Positions 7,356 to 13,951 of a stretch of DNA of 13,951 nt are shown one piece after another. The notes beneath the pieces are model-generated. The model saw only the letters and a program-made list of their open reading frames with translations, made no database searches and was not told the origin of the DNA. Origin of the DNA: Syntrophaceae bacterium UBA7544 (GTDB lineage Bacteria; Desulfobacterota; Syntrophia; Syntrophales; Smithellaceae); the NCBI GenBank assembly GCA_002479215.1, contig DLME01000288.1, positions 1-13,951 of the forward strand. Direction: 5' to 3'. Each line of letters starts with the position of its first letter. The first letter of the stretch is position 1. The position numbers and the translations under genes are program-made.

Positions 7356-8195
7356 TTAATATTCTTTAGTCAGCTTATCCAACTCTGCCAGGGAAAAGAC
7401 TGGGCCATCTTTGCAAACATATTTGCTGCCTACATTACAGCGTCCGCACTTACCGATGCCGCACTTCATCCTCATTTCCAGAGAGGTGATGATATTTTCC
7501 TTGGAGAAACCAAGATCAAAAAATACCGGCAGCGTAAACCGGATCATAACGGGAGGACCGCAAATAACGACAACAGAGTTTTCAGCGCTGGGCGCTACTT
7601 CTTTGCAGACATTGGGAACAAAACCTTCCTTACCCTTCCAGTTGGCATCTCCCTTATCTACCGTAACATTAAGGTTCAAATCGCTTCTTTTTGCCCACTG
7701 TGCCAATTCATCTTTATAAAGAAGGAGACCTGGTGTTCTGGCACCGTAAATAATCGTGATCTTGCCGAAACGTTTGCGGTTATCCTCGTGAATCATATAA
7801 TTAATCAGAGACCGCAACGTCGTAAAAGCAAAACCGCCGCCGACAATCACAATGTTTTTACCTTCCAGATATTCCAGCGGCCAGGAATTACCCAATGGCC
7901 CGCGGATACCCATTAATGCGCCTTCTTCCATCTCATGCAACGCCGTGGTTAAAACTCCGGCCTTCTGGACGGTGAATTCCACATATCCCTTTTGGGTCGG
8001 CGACGATGCTATCCCTATAGGCGATTCGCCCTTGCCATAAATCGAGAGTTCGCCGAATTGTCCGGGAATATACTTATATTTTTCTTCGTCACCTTTATTA
8101 ACGAACGTAAAACGAAAGGTTTTAATATCTTTCGTATCGACTTCAGTAATAATCTTGTCCACCTTAACAGGGATGGGAATATACGGGTTTTGCAT
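7356..8195 (-). CDS. flxA: FlxA: NAD(H):acceptor flavoprotein subunit of the FlxABCD-HdrABC complex
   Basis: This 279-residue FAD/NAD(H)-binding protein is of the ferredoxin-NAD+ reductase type (related to AsrB and HydG). GQFGEL (45-50) and PIGIASSP (59-66) form the FAD site. IVIVGGGFAFTTLRSL (115-130) and CGPP (212-215) form the nicotinamide site. Four cysteines (245, 250, 253, 261) near the C-terminus bind a [2Fe-2S] cluster. In Flx-Hdr complexes this subunit is the entry point for NADH electrons, which travel through FlxB/C/D to HdrA. The start is the ATG at 8195, with AGGGAG 6 bases upstream in the 14-base gap after flxB. The frame stays open upstream to 8294, but that extension overlaps flxB and has no family-like sequence. 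The gene is the last of the hdr-flx unit and is followed by an intrinsic terminator. NADH rather than NADPH specificity is inferred from the family. Confidence 0.82.
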   Translation of the reverse strand: MQNPYIPIPVKVDKIITEVDTKDIKTFRFTFVNKGDEEKYKYIPGQFGELSIYGKGESPIGIASSPTQKGYVEFTVQKAGVLTTALHEMEEGALMGIRGPLGNSWPLEYLEGKNIVIVGGGFAFTTLRSLINYMIHEDNRKRFGKITIIYGARTPGLLLYKDELAQWAKRSDLNLNVTVDKGDANWKGKEGFVPNVCKEVAPSAENSVVVICGPPVMIRFTLPVFFDLGFSKENIITSLEMRMKCGIGKCGRCNVGSKYVCKDGPVFSLAELDKLTKEY

Positions 8196-8209
8196 TACTA
8201 ACTCCCTAA

Positions 8210-9232
8210 TTATAATTTTGAAATATCTTGAATAATTTTTCTTATATCTATATTTACAGGACAATACATGACACAACGGCCGCAGCCGACACATGAAATT
8301 GCCTTAAAATTATCTACGTAATACTTGAATTTGTGCATCGTGCGCTGACGCCATCTTTCTTTCTGTGAAGGACGCGGATTATGCCCTGATGTCTCTTTAG
8401 TAAACAAGGGAAACATGCAGGAATCCCACGACCGAATACGGACACCATCGCTGCCTTTCACTTCATCGCTGATATCAAAACAATGGCAAGTGGGACATAA
8501 ATACGTGCAGGTGCCGCAAGCCAAACATTTGCCATGTATCGTTGCCCAAAAAGGATGCTCGAAGTTATTATCCAGAATCGGCTTAACTTCATGAGCGGGT
8601 ATCTTGGACTTAATAGCCTCTCTGGCCTTGGCGATAATTTCATTTTTCTTTGTCTCGGCGGCCGCATCAGCCTTTGTTTCGCCAAAATACTTAATCAGCT
8701 TTTCTCCTTTGGGTGTAATGAACTCGGCCAGATAGTTGCTTCCCAGATCCGTAAGAAGAATATCCGCACCATCAGCGGACACCGGCTCTCCGTCGACGGA
8801 AGTGCAAAAGCAAGTGGCATAGGGAGGTTGAGCGCAAGCCAAAGAAATAACGGTTGTTTTCTGTCTCTTGGCAACGTAATAATCATCCTTATATTTTTCC
8901 TGATTGAAAAGCATATCCAGCAGCAAAAAGCTATGCGCGTCGCAAGGACGCACTCCAAAAAGAACTGCCTCGTCTGCCTTGCTTTCATCTTGCGAAAAAG
9001 CCATACCCTTTTCTGTGCGGGTATATTTCATCATGGTTTCCGTATGCGGGAAGAAGACATTTTTCGGTGCATTCTTGGAATTTAAATAAGCAAAGAAAGG
9101 CTCGACATCTTTTTTTAGCGGTTCAAAAAGCACGTTGTCTTCTTTCTTTACGGGAGCCCAAACGAGAAAATCCCCTGCCATTTTTTTGGCAATGCCCGCT
9201 AACGTTTCTTTCTTGATCAACCGTTTTTCCAT
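8210..9232 (-). CDS. flxB: FlxB: 4Fe-4S dicluster subunit (AsrA/hydrogenase-beta-like)
   Basis: This 340-residue protein has two C-terminal [4Fe-4S] ferredoxin motifs: C236-x2-C239-x2-C242-x3-C246 and C314-x2-C317-x2-C320-x3-C324, each followed by Pro. The N-terminal part (about 90-150) carries GVRPCDAHSF and further cysteines at 133, 141 and 143 (CFC). This pattern is seen in the AsrA/HydB family and may bind another cluster. It has no membrane spans and acts in the cytoplasm. The expected role is electron relay between the FlxA flavin and the HdrA/FlxD side of the complex. It lies 56 bases after hdrB, the largest gap inside the operon apart from the nfn junction, and 14 bases before flxA. 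A weak AGGGA precedes the ATG. The assignment as FlxB rests on family resemblance plus neighbours. An isolated homologue could be called an anaerobic sulfite reductase A subunit, but no AsrC is present. Confidence 0.8.
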   Translation of the reverse strand: MEKRLIKKETLAGIAKKMAGDFLVWAPVKKEDNVLFEPLKKDVEPFFAYLNSKNAPKNVFFPHTETMMKYTRTEKGMAFSQDESKADEAVLFGVRPCDAHSFLLLDMLFNQEKYKDDYYVAKRQKTTVISLACAQPPYATCFCTSVDGEPVSADGADILLTDLGSNYLAEFITPKGEKLIKYFGETKADAAAETKKNEIIAKAREAIKSKIPAHEVKPILDNNFEHPFWATIHGKCLACGTCTYLCPTCHCFDISDEVKGSDGVRIRSWDSCMFPLFTKETSGHNPRPSQKERWRQRTMHKFKYYVDNFKAISCVGCGRCVMYCPVNIDIRKIIQDISKL

Positions 9233-9262
9233 ATTTTTCCCTAATTAAGTATTTTCTTTAAT

Positions 9263-9276
9263 CCTTATTAATAAGG
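9263..9276. repeat. Perfect 14-base palindrome between hdrB and flxB
   Basis: The bases CCTTATTAATAAGG read identically on both strands and can fold into a CCTTA-loop-TAAGG hairpin in the message. It lies 12 bases after the hdrB stop. No T tract follows on the minus strand, so it is not a terminator. It could be an RNA processing or stability element, or simply chance in an AT-rich gap. Confidence 0.55.
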
Positions 9277-9288
9277 CACTTTAAAAAA

Positions 9289-10137
9289 TTAAATTAATTG
9301 CACCCGTTTTAGTAAAGGCTGAGGATCAAACATATGCGATTTAAACGTTTCCTTTGATCCGGCCAGACCCATGGCCAAAGCAATCAATTCCGTAAAATAA
9401 AACACCGGAAGTTTTAATCTTTTACTGGGCCTCATATCCAGATTATTCATGCAAAGAGGACAGGCGGTAACCACACAATTGGCGCCCGCTTCACGGGCGG
9501 CGCTCATCAACTTATCGCACATACCGACAACGATGCTGGTCTTGCTAATGGCCAGCGATCCGCCGCAGCAATCTGTTTTATACGACCAGTTGCGAACATC
9601 GGCGCCGATCGTGCCCAATATTTTATCGAGCATAAAAGGATTTTCGTAATTTTCAAACTCGCAAACATCCGGCGGTCTGAGCAATAAACAACCGTAATAA
9701 GAAACCGGCTTCAACCCGGTAAGCGGTTTGACGACTTTTGCCGTTAGTGTATCGATACCAATCTCATTAAAAATGACATCAATGGGATTGCGGATAGCAA
9801 TGCCGCCCTGATATTTGGCGCCAACCATACCTTCAATCTTTGTTTTTAATTCCTTATCGGCCTTTAAATGATGTTCGGCCGTCTTGAAACGATTGAAACA
9901 AGCGGCACAGGGAACCATCACATCCAGAGCATCTTTTTCCGCGGAAATCAGGTTACGCGCCGACAGGGCGATGGTTAAATCAAAATTTGTGCTGTGTGCG
10001 GATGAAGCTCCGCAACAAGACCAATCATCAACTTCTTTTAGTTCGATGCCCAGAGCGTGACTTACCGACTTCATGGACTGATCATATTCTTTTCCCGTTG
10101 CGTGCAGTGAGCAGCCCGGATAGTATGAAACTTTCAA
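9289..10137 (-). CDS. hdrB: HdrB: heterodisulfide reductase-like catalytic subunit with two CCG domains
   Basis: This 282-residue protein has both cysteine-rich CCG domains that bind the non-cubane [4Fe-4S] clusters of HdrB. The first set is C9, C41-C42 and C77-x2-C80; the second is C150, C190-C191 and C226-x2-C229. The spacing (31 and 39 residues before CC, 34 after) fits the family pattern. In methanogens HdrB reduces the CoM-S-S-CoB heterodisulfide. In bacteria with Flx-Hdr the likely substrate is the DsrC disulfide/trisulfide or another small disulfide, and no dsrC is present here. The start is a TTG at 10137, six bases after a near-ideal AAGGAGG, giving the family N-terminus MKVSYYPGCS. 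It follows hdrC by 21 bases. HdrB receives electrons from HdrC and acts in the cytoplasm. Confidence 0.9.
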   Translation of the reverse strand: MKVSYYPGCSLHATGKEYDQSMKSVSHALGIELKEVDDWSCCGASSAHSTNFDLTIALSARNLISAEKDALDVMVPCAACFNRFKTAEHHLKADKELKTKIEGMVGAKYQGGIAIRNPIDVIFNEIGIDTLTAKVVKPLTGLKPVSYYGCLLLRPPDVCEFENYENPFMLDKILGTIGADVRNWSYKTDCCGGSLAISKTSIVVGMCDKLMSAAREAGANCVVTACPLCMNNLDMRPSKRLKLPVFYFTELIALAMGLAGSKETFKSHMFDPQPLLKRVQLI

Positions 10138-10143
10138 CTCTAG

Positions 10144-10150
10144 CCTCCTT
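10144..10150 (-). promoter_or_regulatory. Strong ribosome-binding site for the hdrB TTG start
   Basis: AAGGAGG on the minus strand lies 6 bases upstream of the TTG at 10137. It is the strongest such site seen in the operon and may compensate for the weak start codon. Confidence 0.8.
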
Positions 10151-10158
10151 AACCTTCT

Positions 10159-10686
10159 TTACGAGTGCTTTGTTTTCTCAAAAATATCTTTTACCGATTT
10201 GATGTCCTTCGTCCGCGGAGACAGAAGCGACAACTTGCCTTTTAGGAACATACCAGGGGCCATGCCAATATCCGAGAACAAATCCCCTGATTTGAGCTTA
10301 TATTGCACCATCATGAGCGGTTCGTTAATTCTGCCACCCATTTTAATATTGGAGAGGAATGCTTCATGGAATTTCAATACGTTCTTTTCGTGAGCGCCAA
10401 TGCCTTCTTCAATGGCCATCTGCCTTAGCACATCCATCATGCGGGCGATATCGATCTGGTTGGGACAACGCGTAATGCAAGTTTCACAAGACAGGCAAAT
10501 CCAGATAGTTGAACTATTGAGCACCTCATCACGCTTGCCATTCTGGATCAACCTAACAACCTTGTTCAGGTTATATTCCATGTGCGATGCCACGGGGCAG
10601 CCCGCCGTGCATTTACGGCAGTGATAACATCTCTGCAGAGGCACACCGTTGATCTTCTTGTTTACTTCTTCCAAAAAAGTTTTCAT
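10159..10686 (-). CDS. hdrC: HdrC: heterodisulfide reductase-like ferredoxin subunit
   Basis: This 175-residue protein has two [4Fe-4S] motifs, C20-x2-C23-x2-C26-x3-C30-P and C64-x2-C67-x2-C70-x3-C74-P, in the arrangement typical of HdrC. The family's helical C-terminal part follows. HdrC carries electrons from HdrA to the non-cubane clusters of HdrB. It has no membrane spans, unlike HdrE-linked systems, which supports a soluble HdrABC complex. The ATG at 10686 is preceded by GGAG at 5 bases. It lies 24 bases after flxC and 21 bases before hdrB, so it is co-transcribed with both. In this operon hdrC precedes hdrB, and flxC and flxD separate them from hdrA. Confidence 0.9.
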   Translation of the reverse strand: MKTFLEEVNKKINGVPLQRCYHCRKCTAGCPVASHMEYNLNKVVRLIQNGKRDEVLNSSTIWICLSCETCITRCPNQIDIARMMDVLRQMAIEEGIGAHEKNVLKFHEAFLSNIKMGGRINEPLMMVQYKLKSGDLFSDIGMAPGMFLKGKLSLLSPRTKDIKSVKDIFEKTKHS

Positions 10687-10710
10687 GCTTACTCCATCAT
10701 CTCGAACTAA

Positions 10711-11718
10711 TTACGGGTTGAAGATAAATTCTTCTTTATCATTTTCACTATATTTACCTAGTGGCGGTGTATCTTCCATCGAAGAACCGGCACGGTTACC
10801 GAAAAGCTCCCAGCAATCCTTGTCGATCTTCTTGAGGAACTTGCGCAGATCAACGCCCATTGGACAAACAGCAACACAGGAACCGCAATCAACACAGCGT
10901 CCGACCATATGGTAGAGGCGCATCAACTGAAACACCTGCGTATCGGTCTTGTCTTCGCCGATACCTACCCACTGCGGCTGACTCTGCTCCACAAAGCAAG
11001 TCGGGCAGTAGCAGGAAGGACAGGCCTGCCGGCAGGCATTGCAGCGTATGCATTTTTCCATTTCCTTGGTGAAATATGTCCATCGTTCCTCTATCGATTT
11101 TTTTTCAAACTCACTGACATCATCATATTCGTGGTCAGGATTCATGGCCGGAACCGGCGAACCTACCATTGTATCGGAAATTATGGGATTATTGAAACGG
11201 CAGGTTCGGCAGCTTTCGGCTAAAACATCTTTTAATGCGATTGACTTTTCGCCTTCCGCCGTCGTTATCGAGATCTTCCCGTCTGCAATTGATCCTTCGA
11301 CGATATCTGCGCCATTTACAGCCACTTTCAATTTCTTCACATCCATATAGCCGGTACAGGGCACGCCAATGATATAAACTTCATCGCGTCCATATTGCCT
11401 TTCCTGAAGATGGATGATGAGCGAACGGGTTGTGCAGCCGCGGGCGACAACACCGATAACCTTTTTCTTCCGGTCTTCCGGTTTAACTCTCTTTTGCGAA
11501 TTTTTATGCTGAGTGATCAGATCATGCACAAATTTAGCTAGATTCTGCGTGCAGAGATCATTCCACACCAGTTTGTCAGCTTCTTCCGGCGTGGTGATAA
11601 AACAAGGGGTTGCCGTCAACGGAAGTGTGCCCTTTTCATAGCCGACAATGACATCAGCTTTTTTTTCTAAAAGCAGCCTTTTTGCTTCTTCCCGCAATTT
11701 TGTTTCGATGTTTTCCAC
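10711..11718 (-). CDS. flxC: FlxC: iron-sulfur subunit with FrhB/FdhB-like N-terminus and two ferredoxin motifs
   Basis: This protein is 335 residues if it starts at the GTG at 11718. The N-terminal two thirds resemble the coenzyme F420-reducing hydrogenase/dehydrogenase beta family, with RGCTTRSL (C95), GVPCTGYMD (C121) and CRTCRFNNP (C170, C173), which together could ligate a cluster. The C-terminal part has two [4Fe-4S] motifs (C223, 226, 229, 233 and C275, 278, 281, 285), with three further cysteines (236, 238, 241) just after the first. The expected role is electron transfer inside Flx-Hdr. The start is uncertain. The frame is open to a TTG at 11769, overlapping the flxD stop by 8 bases, but that codon has no ribosome-binding site. 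The GTG has GGGGA 10 bases upstream and gives an N-terminus that leads straight into the helical family start. The FlxC name rests on domains and neighbours. Confidence 0.75.
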   Translation of the reverse strand: MENIETKLREEAKRLLLEKKADVIVGYEKGTLPLTATPCFITTPEEADKLVWNDLCTQNLAKFVHDLITQHKNSQKRVKPEDRKKKVIGVVARGCTTRSLIIHLQERQYGRDEVYIIGVPCTGYMDVKKLKVAVNGADIVEGSIADGKISITTAEGEKSIALKDVLAESCRTCRFNNPIISDTMVGSPVPAMNPDHEYDDVSEFEKKSIEERWTYFTKEMEKCIRCNACRQACPSCYCPTCFVEQSQPQWVGIGEDKTDTQVFQLMRLYHMVGRCVDCGSCVAVCPMGVDLRKFLKKIDKDCWELFGNRAGSSMEDTPPLGKYSENDKEEFIFNP

Positions 11719-11761
11719 AATTATTGTTTCCCCGTTTAATTTAATTCTTTTATTCCAAAGA

Positions 11762-12202
11762 TTAACCAAGTTTCTTTTTTAGTTTAGTCGCCGGTCCTAA
11801 AGCTTTAACTTTGGCTGTAACGCCTCTGATTACCTGCGCAAACCTATCGCCTTCGGATGCCGAAACCCAGGTAAACATAGTTCTATCGCCTTCCATGCCG
11901 ATATACGACAAAAAGCTCTTCAGGGCGGCAAACTTTCGGCGCGCGACTAAATTTCCCGATATGTAATGACACTCTCCCGGATGGCAACCGGAAACCAAAA
12001 CTCCATCGGCGCCGGTCTGCAGGGCCTTCACGATATAAAAAGGATTGATTCTTCCTGTGCAGGGAACGCGGATAATTCTTACATTCGGCGGATACTGAAT
12101 TCTGCTGATGCCCGCCAAATCAGCTCCGGCATAAGTACACCAGTTGCAGACAATGGCAACAATTTTCGGTTCCCAATCTTTACTTGCCAAATTCTCAGCC
12201 AT
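11762..12202 (-). CDS. flxD: FlxD: MvhD-like [2Fe-2S] electron-transfer subunit
   Basis: This 146-residue protein matches the MvhD family in length. It has five conserved cysteines: C19-x2-C22 (CNWCTYAGAD), C48 (VPCTGRI), C73 and C78 (SGCHPGECHY). MvhD proteins bind a [2Fe-2S] cluster and pass electrons into HdrA. In methanogens they link the hydrogenase to HdrABC; in Flx-Hdr they link the NADH-oxidising FlxABC part to HdrA. The ATG at 12202 has GGAG 5 bases upstream. It lies 46 bases after hdrA, the order expected for an electron partner of HdrA, and runs into or just before flxC. No hydrogenase or formate dehydrogenase genes are in the window, which supports NADH as the electron donor. Confidence 0.87.
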   Translation of the reverse strand: MAENLASKDWEPKIVAIVCNWCTYAGADLAGISRIQYPPNVRIIRVPCTGRINPFYIVKALQTGADGVLVSGCHPGECHYISGNLVARRKFAALKSFLSYIGMEGDRTMFTWVSASEGDRFAQVIRGVTAKVKALGPATKLKKKLG

Positions 12203-12248
12203 ATATTCTCCATCTTTCGGCTTTTCTTGCTTAACTGCTTTTTTTGCT

Positions 12249-13951
12249 TTAATTTAAGTTCTCGATTTGCGCCAGCACTTCTTCATTGTTAAATCCATAT
12301 AAATCAACCGCGTTCATGCGGCAAGACGCCGTGCAAACGCCGCAACCTTTGCATAAAACGGTATTGACGACCGCGCAACCTTCCTTAACATCAACCTGGA
12401 TTGCGCTGTATGGACAATTTATTTCGCAAAGACCGCAAGCTGAACATCTGTCCTTATTGACATATGCCGTCTTACCTTCCGCCTCAATGAAATCGAGGGT
12501 GAGGATTGTGCAAGCGCGCGACACTGCGGCGTTAGCCTGGGTTATTGATTCGTCACTGAATTTAGGCGAATGGGACATCCCGCACATAAATACACCATCT
12601 GTCTGGAAATCAACGGGACGTAATTTAACGTGCGCTTCGAGGAAGAAGCCGTCCTGATTGGTGGGTACCTTCAGCATTTGACCAATGGCAGCATTTTCGG
12701 GATTCGGCACAACGCCGACGCTCAGAGCTACGACATCCGCCGGCAACACAACCGCTTCATTAAGAATCGGATCAAATACTCTTACTTCAACTTTGTCGCT
12801 TGAAGTCACTACTTCCGGCTTTCTATTTTCCTCGAAAGATATAAATTTGATATTGGCTTCGCGCGCTTTTTTGTAATAGTCCTCTTTAAAAGCAAAGGTG
12901 CGAATGTCACGATAAATAATCGTAATATCACGTGAAGGATCGGCAGCTTTGAGTTCGAGAGCGTTTTTAACTGCTTCAGAGCAGCAGTAACGGCTGCAAT
13001 AAGGTCTTTCTTTATCGCGCGAACCGACACACTGAATCATTACAACATTTTTCATCGCGGTCAGCTGGGGATCCTTTTCGTAAATCAGAGTTTCCAACTC
13101 TCTTTGCGTCTTCACTTTGGCATTTTGACCGTAGAGATATTCTTTGGGTTTGTTTTCATAAGCTCCGGTAGCAACAATAACAACACCATGTTCGAAAGTT
13201 TTTTCGCCTTCTTTAACTTTTACTGTTGTTTTGTAATTGCCGATAAAACCATCGATCTTAACAATCTGAGCACCGGTGGCAACCTGGATTAAAGGATTCT
13301 TGTAAACTTTTTCCAGAAGCCTCTTCAGGTGGCTGCGGGTATCAAGACCTTCCAGTGTTTTATAAAGGTAATTGTAGTTACCGCCGAGGCGTTCTTCTTT
13401 TTCCACAATGAATGAGGCAAAACCTTGATCGGCCAGAGAAAGAGCGGCGGTCATGCCGGCCAGTCCCCCGCCGATAATCAGCGCCTGATGATTGACCGAA
13501 AGCTGTCCCGGTTTCAGTGGCTTTAAGTATTGAGCTTTGGCTACAGCCATTCTTACCAAATCTTTTGCTTTTTGGGTAGCCGCTTCCGGCTCGTGCATAT
13601 GCACCCAGGAATTCTGGTCACGGATATTGGCCATCTCAAACAGATACCTGTTTAACCCGGCCTTCTCACAGTTTTCCTGGAACAGACCTTCATGTGTACG
13701 GGGTGAACAGGACGCCACAACAACTCTGGTGAGATTCTTTTCTTTGATGACTTCCGCCATCTTTACCGCCGTATCCTGCGAACAGGTAAAGAGATTATCG
13801 GCCGCATAGACGACGGTAGGCAATGCCGCGGCATAATCTCTGACGGCGGGCACATCAACAACGCCACCAATATTGATACCGCAGTGACAGACAAATACTC
13901 CGGTTCGCGGACCGGTACCACGTAAATCTTTTTCTTCCGGATTTTCTTCCG
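12249..13951 (-). CDS. hdrA: HdrA: FAD-containing electron-bifurcating subunit, 5' end outside the window
   Basis: The frame is open to the right edge (first complete codon at 13949), so the N-terminus is missing and 566 residues are visible. Numbering from that codon, 17-29 are GVFVCHCGINIGG, the HdrA N-terminal cluster domain, with further cysteines at 56, 81 and 94. IIGGGLAGMTAAL (158-170) begins the thioredoxin-reductase-like FAD fold. C307, C318 and the C322-C323 pair form the HdrA-specific cluster site. Two C-terminal [4Fe-4S] motifs follow (C502, 505, 508, 512 and C533, 536, 539, 543). HdrA splits electron pairs at its FAD between ferredoxin and HdrCB. I see no CxxCxxC motif between the FAD site and C307, so the inserted ferredoxin domain of methanogen HdrA appears absent. 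An internal GTG at 13853 is not the start, because conserved family sequence continues upstream of it. It is the first visible gene of the operon. Confidence 0.9.
   Translation of the reverse strand, partial: EENPEEKDLRGTGPRTGVFVCHCGINIGGVVDVPAVRDYAAALPTVVYAADNLFTCSQDTAVKMAEVIKEKNLTRVVVASCSPRTHEGLFQENCEKAGLNRYLFEMANIRDQNSWVHMHEPEAATQKAKDLVRMAVAKAQYLKPLKPGQLSVNHQALIIGGGLAGMTAALSLADQGFASFIVEKEERLGGNYNYLYKTLEGLDTRSHLKRLLEKVYKNPLIQVATGAQIVKIDGFIGNYKTTVKVKEGEKTFEHGVVIVATGAYENKPKEYLYGQNAKVKTQRELETLIYEKDPQLTAMKNVVMIQCVGSRDKERPYCSRYCCSEAVKNALELKAADPSRDITIIYRDIRTFAFKEDYYKKAREANIKFISFEENRKPEVVTSSDKVEVRVFDPILNEAVVLPADVVALSVGVVPNPENAAIGQMLKVPTNQDGFFLEAHVKLRPVDFQTDGVFMCGMSHSPKFSDESITQANAAVSRACTILTLDFIEAEGKTAYVNKDRCSACGLCEINCPYSAIQVDVKEGCAVVNTVLCKGCGVCTASCRMNAVDLYGFNNEEVLAQIENLN

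Noticed and set aside
8196..8294. Upstream extension of the flxA frame by 33 residues.
   Set aside because: It overlaps the 3' end of flxB, reads as non-family basic sequence, and the ATG at 8195 has a good ribosome-binding site 6 bases upstream.
12249..13853. GTG at 13853 as the start of hdrA.
   Set aside because: The conserved CHCGINIGG segment of HdrA lies upstream of it in the same open frame and continues to the window edge, so the gene is truncated by the window instead.

Overview
The window looks like the chromosome of a strictly anaerobic bacterium, most likely a Desulfobacterota member of the Syntrophus/Smithella type. That placement is an inference from gene content: soluble heterodisulfide-reductase-like proteins, an NADH-linked Flx module and NfnAB sit together, as in syntrophs and sulfate reducers. 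No rRNA, tRNA, CRISPR array, insertion sequence or integrase was found.

Left part (1-4186). A 5'-truncated PAS/HD-GYP signalling gene reads rightward off the left edge. It converges on a leftward two-gene lipid unit: a glycerophosphodiester phosphodiesterase, then, with a 4-base ATGA overlap, a 724-residue protein that joins a PlsC-like acyltransferase to an alpha/beta-hydrolase. A 261-base AT-rich divergent region separates this unit from a rightward LysE/RhtB-type exporter (4187-4831).

Right part (5020-13951). Nine genes read leftward. In transcription order they are hdrA (open at the right edge), flxD (mvhD-like), flxC, hdrC, hdrB, flxB and flxA, then nfnA and nfnB. The first seven encode an FlxABCD-HdrABC complex. 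Its expected role is electron bifurcation at the HdrA flavin: NADH is oxidised at FlxA, and electrons are split between ferredoxin and a disulfide reduced at the HdrB iron-sulfur sites (DsrC-type trisulfide/disulfide in bacteria). NfnAB would then link NADH, NADPH and ferredoxin. Together the two complexes form a cytosolic redox-balancing hub.

The most interesting non-coding structure is the 94-base flxA-nfnA gap. It holds a sigma70-like promoter (perfect TTGACA) immediately followed by a textbook intrinsic terminator, arranged so that the predicted transcription start lies inside the 5' arm of the terminator hairpin. This would stop hdr-flx transcripts while nfnAB transcripts escape. Several genes here use non-ATG starts (TTG for hdrB and nfnA, probably GTG for flxC). 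No wholly new system is evident. The second-look items are the terminator/promoter overlap, the HdrA domain layout, the FrhB-like FlxC and the acyltransferase-hydrolase fusion.
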